Assembly (NCBI GenBank): GCA_022579005.1
Contig: MU401480.1
Coordinates: 62,001 to 126,000 of the forward strand
Reading direction: 5' to 3'
Length of the DNA: 64,000 nt
DNA from: Poronia punctata
Taxonomy: Eukaryota; Ascomycota; Sordariomycetes; Xylariales; Xylariaceae
Below the pieces are notes generated by a model. The model worked only from the letters and a program-made list of their open reading frames with translations. It did no database searches and was not told the DNA's origin. Within the stretch, counting starts at the first letter, position 1, and each line of letters starts with the position of its first letter. Shown piece after piece: positions 11,585 through 23,347 of the stretch. The position numbers and the translations under genes were made by a program.

Positions 11585-14500
11585 AACAGGGAAATGGAGG
11601 TGTCTTATAAGCTAAAAACTTCCAAACCTTTATGCCACAACGGCGGTGACGAGCTTTGGTATGCTTACGTCTAAGTGGTTATAGTAACATGAGAAGGTAG
11701 TACCGGTAGACTGAAGGGGGCGATCATGAATGTAATCGGAAACTTTATTATAGAAGCTCGTACCAGGGCTCGCCGATGAGGCAAAGGTTCACGTATAGCA
11801 TACCGGCCCTATACATGGGAAGACTTCACCTGGTGAAGTGGAAAGACATCCGGATGGGGTTTAGTTGTAGATGCATTGTTGGATCTGACTGGACTCGGCT
11901 TAGGGAAGGAGTTGGCATGGCTACGAGAGCTTCAGGGGTGAACCACTACCCGGGCTTATGCTGACCATGGCGTTATCTAGAACCAGGCCGTGACGAGTAA
12001 AGTGGAACAAGACCAGGGCGAGCCACTGCCACTTGGGGAACTCCCAGAACAACGTTTCTTCAAGGCCGGGGGGCGGCGGCGAGCACATCGGCAGCATCGT
12101 ACATGGGGATGCATCGTAGGGAACCATGTAGACTCCTCGGGACGCGACTCTTGACGCCGAGTCTGTGGTAGTCAGCCATGCAGCCATATAGCGACTGTCT
12201 CGTCACCCATGCCCTTGCACTTCCGTTCCAAGTGACCACAGCTGTGGTGAGAAAGTCGACCGTGGACGGAGTAAGACTGCCGACAGATATCAGAGTCCGG
12301 AGTCGAGGCGATGGACGATGACAGTCAGCCCTTCTGATACCTACTGCCGACTCCCTAACTTCGTGAGGATGTACGTGTAGGTATCTAGGTTAGATACCTA
12401 CTTTGTAGATAGGTGGATTACATACTCGTACAGTCGTACTTCAGTCAAGAGTGGATGTCAACTAACCCACCGACTAACCTAACCTAACTTAAATCCTGGC
12501 CCCATCATTCGATGCCCCGAAGCGGAAATAGCGGCTTGGCTAACGGTCTCTCTAGGGGCCAGAGTTGGCATTTTGAAGCTGGGTTTGCTTCGTAGGTGAG
12601 GCCGCCACCAGGTCGACCAATCGACCAGTCACGAACCGACCCATGGCTGGTGAAAAGGATCAATTAAGGGCCTTGTCTTGTCAGCATTTAGAGCCATAAG
12701 GCTGGCTGTTTATTAAGATGAAATAAGGAAGGAAGCAGGTTGGTATACCTAACCATCCCATGTACAAAACCAACACTTGCCGCAGAGATGGCGCCTTGGC
12801 TGAAGGACCTTGCGCTAGGGCGGCCGGCCTGCGGGATCCGCATTACATGAAAGGCCACTTGGGGACAATTGACAATCAACAAGACAAGACTGGTGACGTA
12901 TGATCTTGTAGATTTGTATGCATCATGTCGGGATTTGTCTGATTTCTACGTAGAAGGTATAAGTTTCTAGAACATTACATAAGTTAAGTCAGCATTGGGG
13001 ATGTTGTAAATATCAATTTACTTTGTATTACCTACTACCTATAGGTACTACTACTACTAATGCTGAGCTATCTTTGTTACCCAAATAGATACAACTTGGC
13101 GTAGCGGCGGGGCATTTTACCTATATCCCCGATAATCGGTAGCGACTTGGTACCCTTCCGAGGCGCAAATGCAGAGAAAATGATAACTAATCTGATGACC
13201 TAATCTAGCCACCTACTTTACATAGTACATAGAGCTCGGGATTCTATCTTACTCTGCAATTCTTCTGTTGTCTGAAAACAACAATTCCAAATAATGACTT
13301 CATTGACGTACCGGTAGTATGTAATCATCTACATCTAGTGTCAGAACATTGTTAATCAGAATGTAATGCTGCGACGTCAATTGCGAGCGCGCATCCATGG
13401 CCAGGCGTTAGGTACCGAGTAGTCGACCGCCTTCGACACAAAACTTGCATGTGGGACTATTTGTCAGCTCTAATAACTGCAGAGTATACTTGTGTAGTCC
13501 TATCTCACGACGAATACTAGCTGATGGACAGATGAGTAAGGAACGGTAATTCAATTGCCTTGACCTGCGATATAGGGATCACACAGCCCATCCCGTTGCT
13601 GGTGTCATCCATCCCCATCCGCCCCATCCACCTCGTCGAACGATGAAGTAATAAGTCACGCTGCGGACAGAGATCGCTAAACGCCGGGCGGCCTTAATTC
13701 GGCAGTGGCCCTCGACAAACACGAGTTACCTTATAGCCGTCAAGGCAATCAATCGGCTTTGCCTGTGCAGCCATGAAACATGGGGACTCGCGCCCGCCTA
13801 CGTAGGTAGGTATGTACACTTAGCTTAAGCCCACGGACACGGCACGTCGTCTCCTTGAGAGGAATATGGAGAATAGGGCGGATCATCATCAGCAGCGGGA
13901 AGGATGCGGTGCCAAATATTGTACGACCGAGGCTCGTCCGACTCGAAACCCTAGTCTAGATGTATCATGTACGCAAAGGTCGAACACGAACGCTTCAGTT
14001 TCGTAAGGAATGCCCAGAAAGGGGAACAGGGAAAAGTGCAGGGTAGAGTCTAAGCCTTTTGATTGGTGGAAGAATCCTGATTCCTGCCTGCGCGTCTACA
14101 ACGCGGCTGTATGTAGATCAGAGTGATATCAAGACAGCTCGAAGCCCATGAAGGATGCCGAAGCTAGCCTCGAGCTGAAGCCCTGGGCTTGGAAAAGGCA
14201 GGCGCGGCAGGGAAGCCGATCTGATTAGGGACAAAAAGATGGCCGGGTTACAACGAGGAGGCCGTCCTAGTGGTGCCGTACTAACGGAATAGCGATCATA
14301 GGATCGTACATGGCAGATGCCAAGTCCCAACCCCGGCCTTACTGGCAACGCTAGAAATTTTCTAGAAGACTTCGAAATGTGGACTAGTCTATCAAGCAGC
14401 AGCAATTGTAGGATTTCAGGTCGTACCAGGTATGTGAATTGGTTACCTAATACGTGCCTCTAGTGTCTGGCAGTTGACGTGTGCACTTTTGTTTACATTC

Positions 14501-15068
14501 CCAACAAGACTGTTTAAGACGAGGGTAGGATTTTGAGGCCTCTTTTGACCATATCCAGCACGAAGCTTCCCAGTATGATTACGCACAATCGCGTCTGGCA
14601 AAGGTGGCGCCGCAGTACAAGCCCTACTACGGACCTCAAACAAGCCTCTTGTTACAGAAGACTATGGGCTGCTTATCTGTCTGTGTGGCTTCTTTTAACC
14701 GGTCCTACCTCGTACTAACAACAAAATGAAACCCCTTAGCTTGTGCCTCATCCGTGTAAACCGTTATATTTAGGTGGTTTTTTTACAGTTGCGCGAGCCG
14801 TTGGGCACTTTTTTCAAAGTGGCTGGCTACTTTTTTTGACATATCACATACGCCTACCGGCGTTTAGGCATAGTCCCCGGTAGACAGGGTGACACCTCGG
14901 CGCAACATGTTTCTGACCTGCTGCATTATACACTTGAGAAGCCGATGGTTCAAGGAAAGTGCGACTCCGAAGCTCCGGACTGGTTATTATCATTGAACCC
15001 CGCGGATGTTCGCTACGAGGGGAGAACCGAAGTAGGCAGGGGGGAAACTGTACTTTTTGCAATACCCA
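11585..15068. other. Gene-poor stretch left of the foldback element
   Basis: About 3.5 kb without a supportable gene; open frames are short and lie on both strands. A perfect hairpin (11-bp stem, 3-bp loop) lies at 12377-12401, and tracts of CTAAC/CTACTA repeats at about 12470-12490 and 13028-13060. Base composition becomes steadily more AT-rich towards 15 kb. Confidence 0.55.
12377..12401. repeat. Perfect hairpin of the CCTAGGT motif family
   Basis: An 11-bp arm (GTAGGTATCTA) is followed by GGT and its exact reverse complement. It is the clearest single example of a short palindromic motif that recurs in intergenic DNA across the window. Confidence 0.8.
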
Positions 15069-15270
15069 GGTTCTCTACCTAAGGTACCGTACTAGGACCT
15101 GCCCATTTCTTTAAACCGTTATAAAATAGTTTGTATAGGTTAATTGTAAATTATTAGTTTAAACGTAATAAACGTTATATAAAAGAAGCGTTTGCATATT
15201 AAAACGTTTTTACTTTTTAAAACGCTTAATAGCTAAAAACGCTTAACTTTTTTTTAACACTTTATTGCTT

Positions 15271-15660
15271 GCTATAAGCTATAGTAGTTATTTTTAAAGG
15301 TTTATAAGCTATAGCAGTTATTTTTAAAGGTCTATAAGCTATAGTAGTTATTTTTAAAGGTTTATAAGCTATAGCAGTTAATTTTAAAGGTTTATAAGCT
15401 ATAGCAGTTATTTTTAAAGGTTTTTAAACTATAGCAGTTATTTTTAAAGGTTTTTAAACTATAGCAGTTATTTTTAAAGGTCCTTAAACTATAGCAGTTA
15501 ATTTTAAAGGTCCTTAAACTATAGCAGTTATTTTTAAAGGTTTATAAGCTATAGTAGTTAATTCTAAAGGTCTATAAGCTATAGTAGTTATTTTTAAAGG
15601 TTTATAAGCTATAGCAGTTATTTTTAAAGGTCTTTAAACTATAGCAGTTAATTTTAAAGG
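15271..15660 (+). repeat. Tandem array, 13 units of 30 bp (left)
   Basis: Thirteen contiguous 30-bp units, each running from TATAAGCTATAG or TTTAAACTATAG through CAGTTA to TTTTTAAAGG. Variation is at a few fixed positions: T/C in TAGTAG versus TAGCAG, GCT versus ACT, and T/A in TTATTTTT versus TTAATTTT. There are no unique spacers, so it is not a CRISPR array. It mirrors the right array exactly in length and position. Confidence 0.97.
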
Positions 15661-15897
15661 TCTATAACCCCTTTTTACCCCCCTCCCCTCTCTTCCCCTA
15701 AGAAATACTAAGCAAAAGTTGTAACAGCTTTATATAACTATATTAATTATAATAAAAGCTGCAAATAAAAATACCTCTTATATAGTATAATTAAATAGAC
15801 GTATATAGTTATAATAAAGTATTGCAGTTTAATTCTTATATGTTTTAAAAAAAAAACTAATTAAAGGATTTAACCTTAGTTCTTAAAAATGTATTTA

Positions 15898-16163
15898 GGT
15901 TAAGTATATAGGTACTGTACTAGACCTTGCTAGATCTTTTAAACTATAAATCTATTGTAAATAAATAGTTGGTAATTAAAAACGCTTTAGTAAAAAATAA
16001 CCTTAGAACAACAGTTTGCTGCAAATTACGTTTAAGAGCAGTTAAGCGTTAAAAAAAGAATTTACGCTTAATATTAAAAACGCTTAAAATTAAAAACGTT
16101 TTTAAGGCTTAAAAATGATTAATAAGTACCTTTGCATACTAAAAAGTAAGGCTAAGTACTTAA
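15898..16163 (+). repeat. Module 2 of the element, inner copy
   Basis: About 266 bp whose reverse complement is found at the right end of the element. Against that copy it carries many C-to-T or G-to-A changes and few other differences, so it is the more mutated copy. Its left end is a copy of the element's terminal motif (GGTTAAGTATATAGGTACTG). Confidence 0.9.
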
Positions 16164-16424
16164 GTATTTACCTATATACTTAACTTAAATATATTTTTAA
16201 AAACTAAGGTTAAATCCTTTAATTAGTTTTTTTTTTTAGAATATATAAGAATTAAACTGCAATACTTTATTATAACTATATACGTTTATTTAATTATACT
16301 ATATAAAAGGTATTCTTATTTACAGCTTTTATTATAATTAATATAGTTATATAAAGCCGTTGCAACTTCTGCTTAGTGTTTTTTAGGGGAAAGGGGGGAG
16401 GGGGGGGTAAAAAGGGGTTACGGA

Positions 16425-16814
16425 CCTTTAAAATTAACTGCTATAGTTTAAGGACCTTTAAAAATGACTGCTATAGCTTATAGACCTTTAAAAATGACTG
16501 CTATAGCTTATAGACCTTTAGAATTAACTGCTATGGCTTATAGACCTTTAGAAATGATTGCTATAGTTTAAGGACCTTTAAAATTGACTGCTATAGTTTA
16601 AGGACCTTTAGAAATGACTGCTATAGTTTAAGAACCTTTAGAAATAACTGCTATAGTTTAAAGACCTTTAAAAATGATTGCTATAGCTTATAGACCTTTA
16701 AAATTAACTGCTATAGCTTATAGACCTTTAAAAATAACTGCTATAGCTTATAAACCTTTAAAAATGACTGCTATAGCTTATAAACCTTTAAAAATAACTG
16801 CTATAGCTTATAGC
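16425..16814 (-). repeat. Tandem array, 13 units of 30 bp (right, inverted)
   Basis: This is the reverse complement of the left array: 13 units of CCTTTAAAA...CTGCTATAGCTTATAGA type. Start and end mirror the left array exactly (15271+16814 = 15660+16425 = 32085), so no unit has been gained or lost in either arm since they separated. Individual units differ by transitions such as AATGACTG versus AATAACTG. Confidence 0.97.
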
Positions 16815-17005
16815 AAGCAATAAAGCGTTAAAAAAAAGTTAAGCGTTTTTAGCTATTAAGCGTTTTAAAAAATAAAAACGTTTTAATATACAAACGCTTT
16901 TTCTATATAACGTTTACTACGTTTAAACTAATAATTTACAATTAACCTATATAAACTATTTTATAACGGTTTAAAAAAATAGGCAGGTCTTAGTACAGTA
17001 AGTAC

Positions 17006-17271
17006 CTAAGTACCTAGCTTTACTTTTTAGTATGCAAAGGTACTTGTTAATCGTTTTTAAGCCTTAAAAACGTTTTTAATTTTAAGCGTTTTTAATATTA
17101 AGCGTAAATTCTTTTTTTAACGCTTAACTGCTCCTAAACGTAATTTGCAGCAAACCGTCGTTCCAAGGTTATCTTTTGCTAAAGCGTTTTTAATTACCAA
17201 CTATTCATTTACGATGGATTTACAGTTTAAAAGATCTAGCAGGGTCTGGTACGGTACCTAGGTAGATAACC
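17006..17271 (-). repeat. Module 2 of the element, outer inverted copy
   Basis: This is the less mutated copy of module 2, ending in GGTACCTAGGTAGATAACC at the right border of the element. It keeps CpG and CpA sites that have become TpG or TpA in the inner copy. Confidence 0.9.
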
Positions 17272-18625
17272 AAGCTGGATAGTTGATCGTCTCGGATGGT
17301 TGTTTCTCGTAGTCTAGGACACCCACCTACCTGATAGTTATCGTTTCTATATCTGGCCTCACCGTGATACCAATATAGAACACCCCAGGTGTTCGGTCGC
17401 CTATCTTCGTCTCGTATTGGTTCCACAAATAGGTAATATCAGACATTGTCGCCGTTCATCACGAGACTCCCCTCCGTATTAGTCGGTAACTACAATTCAG
17501 TGCGGCCAATTACACCGGGACGCAGAGAAGTGTTGAAACCGAAGTTTTTGAGCCCTTAAAATAAAACAAAATGATTTAGAAGTGTCGCTTCCGCCGAGCC
17601 ACCGATGAAGTTGAATAAGCAGGGTGGATATAAGCAAGGGGTGAGACGACGAGAGACTACAAGAAAAGCCTCATTCGAAAGGTATTGTCCGTTTTGCACT
17701 CGAAGTTCTTACTATCGGAGCGACCGACGAGAGGAAATGACGATGCTTCTGCACCACGATGTCGTGGATGATTATAGGATGGCTCTATATCCGTACGTCA
17801 TTCGCCTATGCTTATCCTAGAACAGACCCAAGATGAGGTAAGCAGTAGACTAGCTTACAGTGCAGTTCAACGTCTTACCCTATCTCTAGGTAGCCTACGT
17901 CTACTCCAGGCATATGGAAGTCTGGATTCGAAAGCCTGCTGTATCGATTCCCGTGCGTACCTATGTACCTAACATAGGAAGTACAATTCCAGCTGAAAAG
18001 TGAACTGTGCATCAGCTCAAGCGGACCAATGGATAGAGTTACTAACTGCACAATTGGACGATGCCATTGTCTATCTCACTGCTGTTCAACATTTTTCTAG
18101 AAAGTTTAATGCCCGAGTTTACAAGGGAAATGTTGTTCCTGTTTTGCAATCCTTAGCGCTCGAAAGAAGTAATTAGAATCCTTCATGTAAGTAGATAGAA
18201 GACAGCTGCATATGATCTATACCTTGCGCTTGACTACCTAGCTGATTCTTTTACCTCCAATTCTTTTGATGACTACAACGAAGGAGAAAATAAGAACTTC
18301 AAAACACCCTTTTACAAACGACCATAGGGGATACATGAAACACATGAACTAGATACATATCCCGATCCTAATGGGCGATCATGAAGACACCAAGAGTCCA
18401 CAACATACCATTATAGTCGACAATAAGGCCAAGAAGACATCCCCAGAAAGACACGATAGATATAAGTGCGAGCTGATGGCATGAGAAAAAAGGCTACATT
18501 ATGTTTTCTAGCACAGCTCGGTCCTCTTGAGTGCTACGAGCGGCTACCTAGCGATCCGCTTTGATCGGTACCTCAGTCAGAAGCTCACCATATCTACTAC
18601 GACCTGCTATGTCCAGTCAAGACTC

Positions 18626-18652
18626 GGTCGAAGGGTCGAAGGGTCGAAGGGT
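18626..18652. repeat. GGTCGAAG 8-bp tandem repeat
   Basis: Three exact copies in a row followed by GGT, in intergenic DNA. Confidence 0.85.
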
Positions 18653-20243
18653 AAGCCGTAGCCGCACCTTCCTAACATCAAAATTGATTTTCAATGATAG
18701 AAGTGACGACCTCTAGATGACTAAGCAGAGCAGGACACAGGTCATTCAAGACCGATTCAACGTTTACCACAGCGTTGAAAAACATAGTAAGGCCGTCGGA
18801 ATTGGTCAACACCTGACACCTGAATAGTAGTTTACTGAGCTGGCCTAGTTCTGGTACTGTATTTGATCACAATGTGGACAGCGCCTCGCTAGCAGTTGAG
18901 TATCGATGGGCCGTGCAATGCAGAGCATCTTCCCTTTCGTGACGGCTGGGCAACTAAGCTTGCCATCCTTCTCTGCCAGCCCGGCGAAAGTGTCACACAT
19001 CAGCCATCTATTTCGATATCTTCCACGAAGCAATCAAGTTCAGGTTCACCCCGAGATTATGTCTTTCAGGAAGATCCTCGACCGGTGAAGTCCGCACAAT
19101 ACTTCGATACCGGCACTCTATTGGGGTTTTTTTATGTCATAATATCTCTACCCCAGAAGACGGAGCGGGAAGCAATGATACACCCGCCCGGCCTATATTC
19201 ACTTTCCCAGGACTTCTTGGTCTCCAAACGGACGGAAGTACTGACAGCACTTGTGGAGAGACAATCCCCGACCGTCTTGAGCAACAGCCCTTGGCGTCAT
19301 GTACGGAGCCGGATAGAATACCTCTTTGTCGGGCTCTCGGCTGCCAATTGACAGTGCCTCTGGTAAGGGCTATCCTGCGACAATGCGAAATATCGAAATC
19401 CTTGTTCAAAGCCAGGTCACCATGGTCCATCTGGCCTAAAGTAGGGAATTTTTGATAAGTAGCACTATGGCAAATCACGAGCCTTGGAGTTGACGATAGA
19501 GGAGGGCTGCGTATATTGTACTTCTTGAGGGCCTACTCGTATCTCGCCATTCTACTATATTTGGCTAGGCAACTTGGCCATGCGCCAGCGCGCCATAGTT
19601 CTGCCGGAGAACAGACCGGATTAATCTTAACGCGGAAATGAGCCAAAAGCCAACGAATACTAAACAATGGGCTCATTCAAATGGTCTACGAGTATATCTC
19701 AAATACCGACGGCAGAACCTTCTTATTTGAGTAAGGATCTCTATCTCGTCGCAACATTTAAATTTTGTCGTGGAACATATGCTAACTTTATAAGCGAAAG
19801 ATGGAAAGGCGTTCAGAGAAGTGAGTAACCATAGATGCAAGCCGCGTTTAGTTCAAGGCGTGTTAACAGACCATTAAAGAGCTGTAACCGAGCTGTAACC
19901 GAGGAGACTAGAGTGACAAGAGTTAAAGGATCCAGAAGCGAAAAAATGAAATATAAAAAGGAAAGACGGTATTATCTCAACTCTGCGTTATTGTACGAGT
20001 GGCTAATTGGAGACCCAGGCCCTTCTAATTGAGGACTAGCCCGCTTGTTGGTTTCCAGGTTAAGCACTTTCAAGCTACATCCACGTGCGGGCCCAATCAC
20101 CTCAACCTCACCTTCGATGATGCCATCGGAATATATACACTCTCGTTGGCCACAGATTCGGACTCGCCTTGGCTCCCCCTCGCCTACGCCCCCTGTATTC
20201 CTTGGTGCCCATGGGCTCGAGATAGCTATGTCGACCCCAAACA

Positions 20244-20270
20244 TAGCAGGTCTAGCAGGTCTAGCAGGTC
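20244..20270. repeat. TAGCAGGTC 9-bp tandem repeat
   Basis: Three exact copies in a row. The 9-bp period keeps both strands open, which helps explain the overlapping frames at 19972-20469. Confidence 0.85.
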
Positions 20271-20761
20271 CCGGCACTCTGGTCAGTGCATGTATCATTT
20301 CGGAGCCTTTCTCGTACCTAACCCCCATGCGACAAAGTGGGATTGGTATGGGCGATGATGTGCTCGCGACCATCCCACGCCTAGACTGCTGCAGATACGC
20401 GGTAGTGATGATCCGCGTGCTTGCGAGCGCCTCAGATTGGAGAATTGGAGGTCGATAGGACGAGTTCAATGCGGAGAAGCTCGAGATTAATATGTTTTAG
20501 CTGCGGTGCCGGAACTTGGTTTTGGTGTTTTTTTTTTTCTTCAGATGTCGTCTCTACTAGTAGTCTCGTCATTTCATCTTGCTCGTTCAGTTCCGAGCTC
20601 CTGGACGCGGTTTAGCGAGGTCTCGTCACGTAGTATATATATCGAGTCCCTGTCCTTCTTTTTCCGCTGTGTCCTACGTGCATCCGAACCCTGTTCTTGA
20701 CCCCTAGAGCGCAGCACAATAAAACACAAGTTGAGATCCGCGCAACTGCTGTACGAGGATT

Positions 20762-23037
20762 ATGACGTCGCCCGATAGCATCGACGCCGCCGAGAGGGGC
20801 CATGAAAAGCCGTCCCCCGTTCTTCATTCTTCCGATGACGGCGTCACGGTGAGCTCGCGGGATTTGGATGAGAATTATGAGTTCTTCAAGGCCCGGAACG
20901 ACGTCGAGGCCACAGAGGAGGATATCAAAAAGGTGGTTCGCAAGATCGATTACCGCGTCGTCCCTGTCCTCTTCCTCCTTTATTTCCTACAATACCTCGA
21001 CAAGAACGCCATCAACTTTGCAAACGCCTATGGACTCCAAGAAGGAACGAACCTTCATGGGCAGGATTATTCCTGGTTGGGTACGTTGTCGTAGCGGACT
21101 GGTGTTTTTTTGTCCCCAAAATCGATAGCTGACCTAGATCCTTCTTAGGTTCGATATTTTACTTTGGTTATCTTGTCAGCCAGTTCCCTTCGGGGTATAT
21201 AATGCAAAGGTTACCTGTCGGCCGTGTCGTCTCTTGCACGGTTATTCTCTGGGGTGCCATCATGTTGACTGTAAGTGGTCTATAATCTTCCTACACTGTT
21301 TTTGTCCCCAGCATTATTCGTTAGCGCAGTATCTATCTCACCCTCAAAAGAAGCCCGGCCAGTTATATGATGACTGGCAATATACTTCATTAGTGAGATT
21401 GTCAACTCGACTAACGCCGATTACCTAGACCCCTGCCTGCAAGTCCTTTGCCGGCCTTGCAGCAAACCGTTTCTTCCTAGGACTTACAGAAGCTACGGTA
21501 AGAAGATATTCTCAACTATTCCGCGCCTCTGTCTTGTTAGGGTACTGACCTGATTACCTACCTATGTTCTAGGTAAATCCCGCTTTCGTCCTCATCATGT
21601 CCATCTGGTACACGACAGACGAACAACCGCTGCGCCTCGAGGCCTATTACTGCACCAACGGACTCGCTACAATGTTTGGAGGACTCATCGGATACGCTGT
21701 AGGCCATATAACGACGGGCCTACCCCGGTGGATGTATGTCTTCCTCATCTTCGGCGGTGTCAGTTTGGCCGCCGGCATTCTCAGTTTCTTCATCCTGCCC
21801 GATGTGCCAGCTACGGCGCGCTTCCTGGATGCGAGAGAACGAACTATTGCTACCGATCGTGTAAGTTTGAAATACGAGCAAGAAGGACTGCCATCGGGGC
21901 CATCAACTTACAAAATGCATGGATATAGGTGTCAAGAAATCGTGCTGGAGTGAAGAACCACCACTTTAAGAAAAACCAGGCCATCCAATGCGCCAAAGAC
22001 CCTAGTAAGTCCACTCATCATCCCCATCTCCCCTCTCCGACCCCCAACATTCCATTCTCATAATATACCCCTTCGACTAACACCACACACCCTCCCCTCC
22101 CAGAAACATGGATCCTCTTCGTCATGGCCGTAGGCGCCCAAGTGCCCAACTCCGCCATAACCAGCTTCACAAGCCAAATAATCAAGAGTTTCGGCTTCGA
22201 CGCTCTCGGCTCCCAATACCTCCAGATCCCCGGCGGAGCCGTCCAATTCCTCTCCCTTATCCTAGGCGGCATCCTCTGCAGCAAATGGCCGCGCGGGTCG
22301 CGATGTCCGACCATGATCGTCGCCAACACAATCTGCATCATCGGTGCCGCGCTTCTCGTCACTCTTCCCGAGGATAACAAGGTGCGTAGCCGCCGACATA
22401 ACCATAACCTGGCCTTTTCCTTTTCCTTTTCAAATTAAAACGAACCCCCTTTTTCGTACTTACCAAAAAAAAACATATATAGTGGGGTCGTCTAGTTGCT
22501 CTCTGGCTCTGTTTCTTCCAGGGTCTCGGCTTCAGCATGTCCTTGACCATGATATCCTCCAACGTCGCCGGTTCGACGAAGAAGCAATTGACAGCCGGGA
22601 TATTATTCACCGGCTACTGTATAGGAAAGTACGTTGCCCCTACCTACCCCTTAAACCCTAACCTCTTCCCATACATACACCGCTGAGACTGACACTTAAT
22701 TTTTTTTGTTTTAAAAAAACAGCATCGTCGGCCCCCAGACTTTCCTAGAAAGCGAAGCGCGTAAGTCCAATCAATGCTCCCTCATTTCCAGGGAAATACT
22801 TGAAAAGGAAAAACAAAAACTAACTTCCTCTTTCTAGCACACTATCATAGCGCTTACATAGCCATGTTGGTAGGCTACACCGTGAAGCTCGTCTGCATCA
22901 TCATATTGTACATTTACATGTGGCGCGCCAATGTTGCGCGTGATGCCGCAGGTCCGTTGGATGAGAAGGCCGCCGTTGAGGCCGGCATGCATGACCAGAC
23001 GGAACTAGACAATAAGGGGTTCCGGTATTCATTGTAA
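20762..23037 (+). CDS. MFS transporter, allantoate permease (Dal5/ACS) family
   Basis: Plasma-membrane H+ symporter of the anion:cation symporter family, which takes up allantoate, ureidosuccinate, vitamins or related organic acids; the substrate cannot be told from sequence. Nine exons join in phase to 511 aa: 20762-21080, 21149-21270, 21429-21497, 21573-21860, 21929-22004, 22104-22381, 22483-22628, 22723-22760, 22838-23037. The long charged N terminus contains VVRKIDYRVVP, followed by the first membrane segment with FLQYLDKNAINFANAYGL, the family hallmark. The next exons carry GYLVSQFPSGYIMQRLPVGR and the FLGLTEA segment of helix 4. Twelve hydrophobic segments can be followed, with a central loop around KDPKTW. 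The gene is convergent with the glutamine-synthetase-like gene, 310 bp away. Eight introns is a normal number for this family in fungi. Confidence 0.93.
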
Positions 23038-23347
23038 CGATAGAAATGTAAGGAGAAGAAACGCCCAAAGTATTTCATCTTGGGGGCAAGTTGAAGGCAA
23101 CTAGATAACGGCCTCTGCCATGGAGGACGCGCAAGTATAATCGTTCATGTATATACCCATCTGTGGATAGGAAGAACACAGAAATTCTAGAAATGAAAAA
23201 AAGTTTGACACAACTAGTCAAGGTATAAAATATCAAACGTATCATTATTCGTCACTACGGGGTATACCTTAGGTAATTCTATGAAACGAGGTTCTAGGTT
23301 TTAACCGTCATCACCAGAGCCAAACAATCCCTTACACGCCCGGTCCA

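Larger units (their letters stand above)
15069..17271. mobile_element. Foldback-like AT-rich element of interleaved inverted modules
   Basis: A 2.2-kb block with two modules, each present twice in opposite orientation. Module 1 (about 15085-15912) pairs with its reverse complement at about 16173-17000; paired coordinates sum to 32085. Module 2 (15898 to about 16163) pairs with about 17006-17271; paired coordinates sum to 33169. The order is therefore M1-M2-M1'-M2'. The outer ends are short imperfect inverted repeats: GGTTCTCTACCT at 15069 and, inverted, GGTTATCTACCT at 17271. Related end motifs begin at 15898 and finish near 17015. Each M1 contains a 13-unit array of a 30-bp repeat. No open frame of note exists. 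Copies differ mainly by transitions. I saw no clear target-site duplication. Drosophila foldback elements have the same plan (long inverted repeats made of tandem subrepeats), but kinship is not shown. Confidence 0.75.
17272..20761. other. Gene-poor stretch right of the foldback element
   Basis: No supportable gene in 3.5 kb. Two small tandem repeats lie here, at 18626-18652 and 20244-20270. Frames of 110-165 codons are open on both strands at 19972-20469, in a more GC-rich patch, but show no recognisable domain. The last 300 bp are presumably the promoter and leader of the transporter gene, and include TTTTTTTTTTC and TCTTTTTC pyrimidine tracts. Confidence 0.5.

Noticed and set aside
15271..16814. 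CRISPR-like regular 30-bp repeats
   Set aside because: The units are contiguous with no unique spacers, the arrays are mirror images, and the surrounding genes are eukaryotic.
19972..20469. Frames of 110-165 codons on both strands
   Set aside because: Three overlapping frames stay open because of GC-rich composition and a 9-bp repeat. None has a domain, a family ending or splice support.
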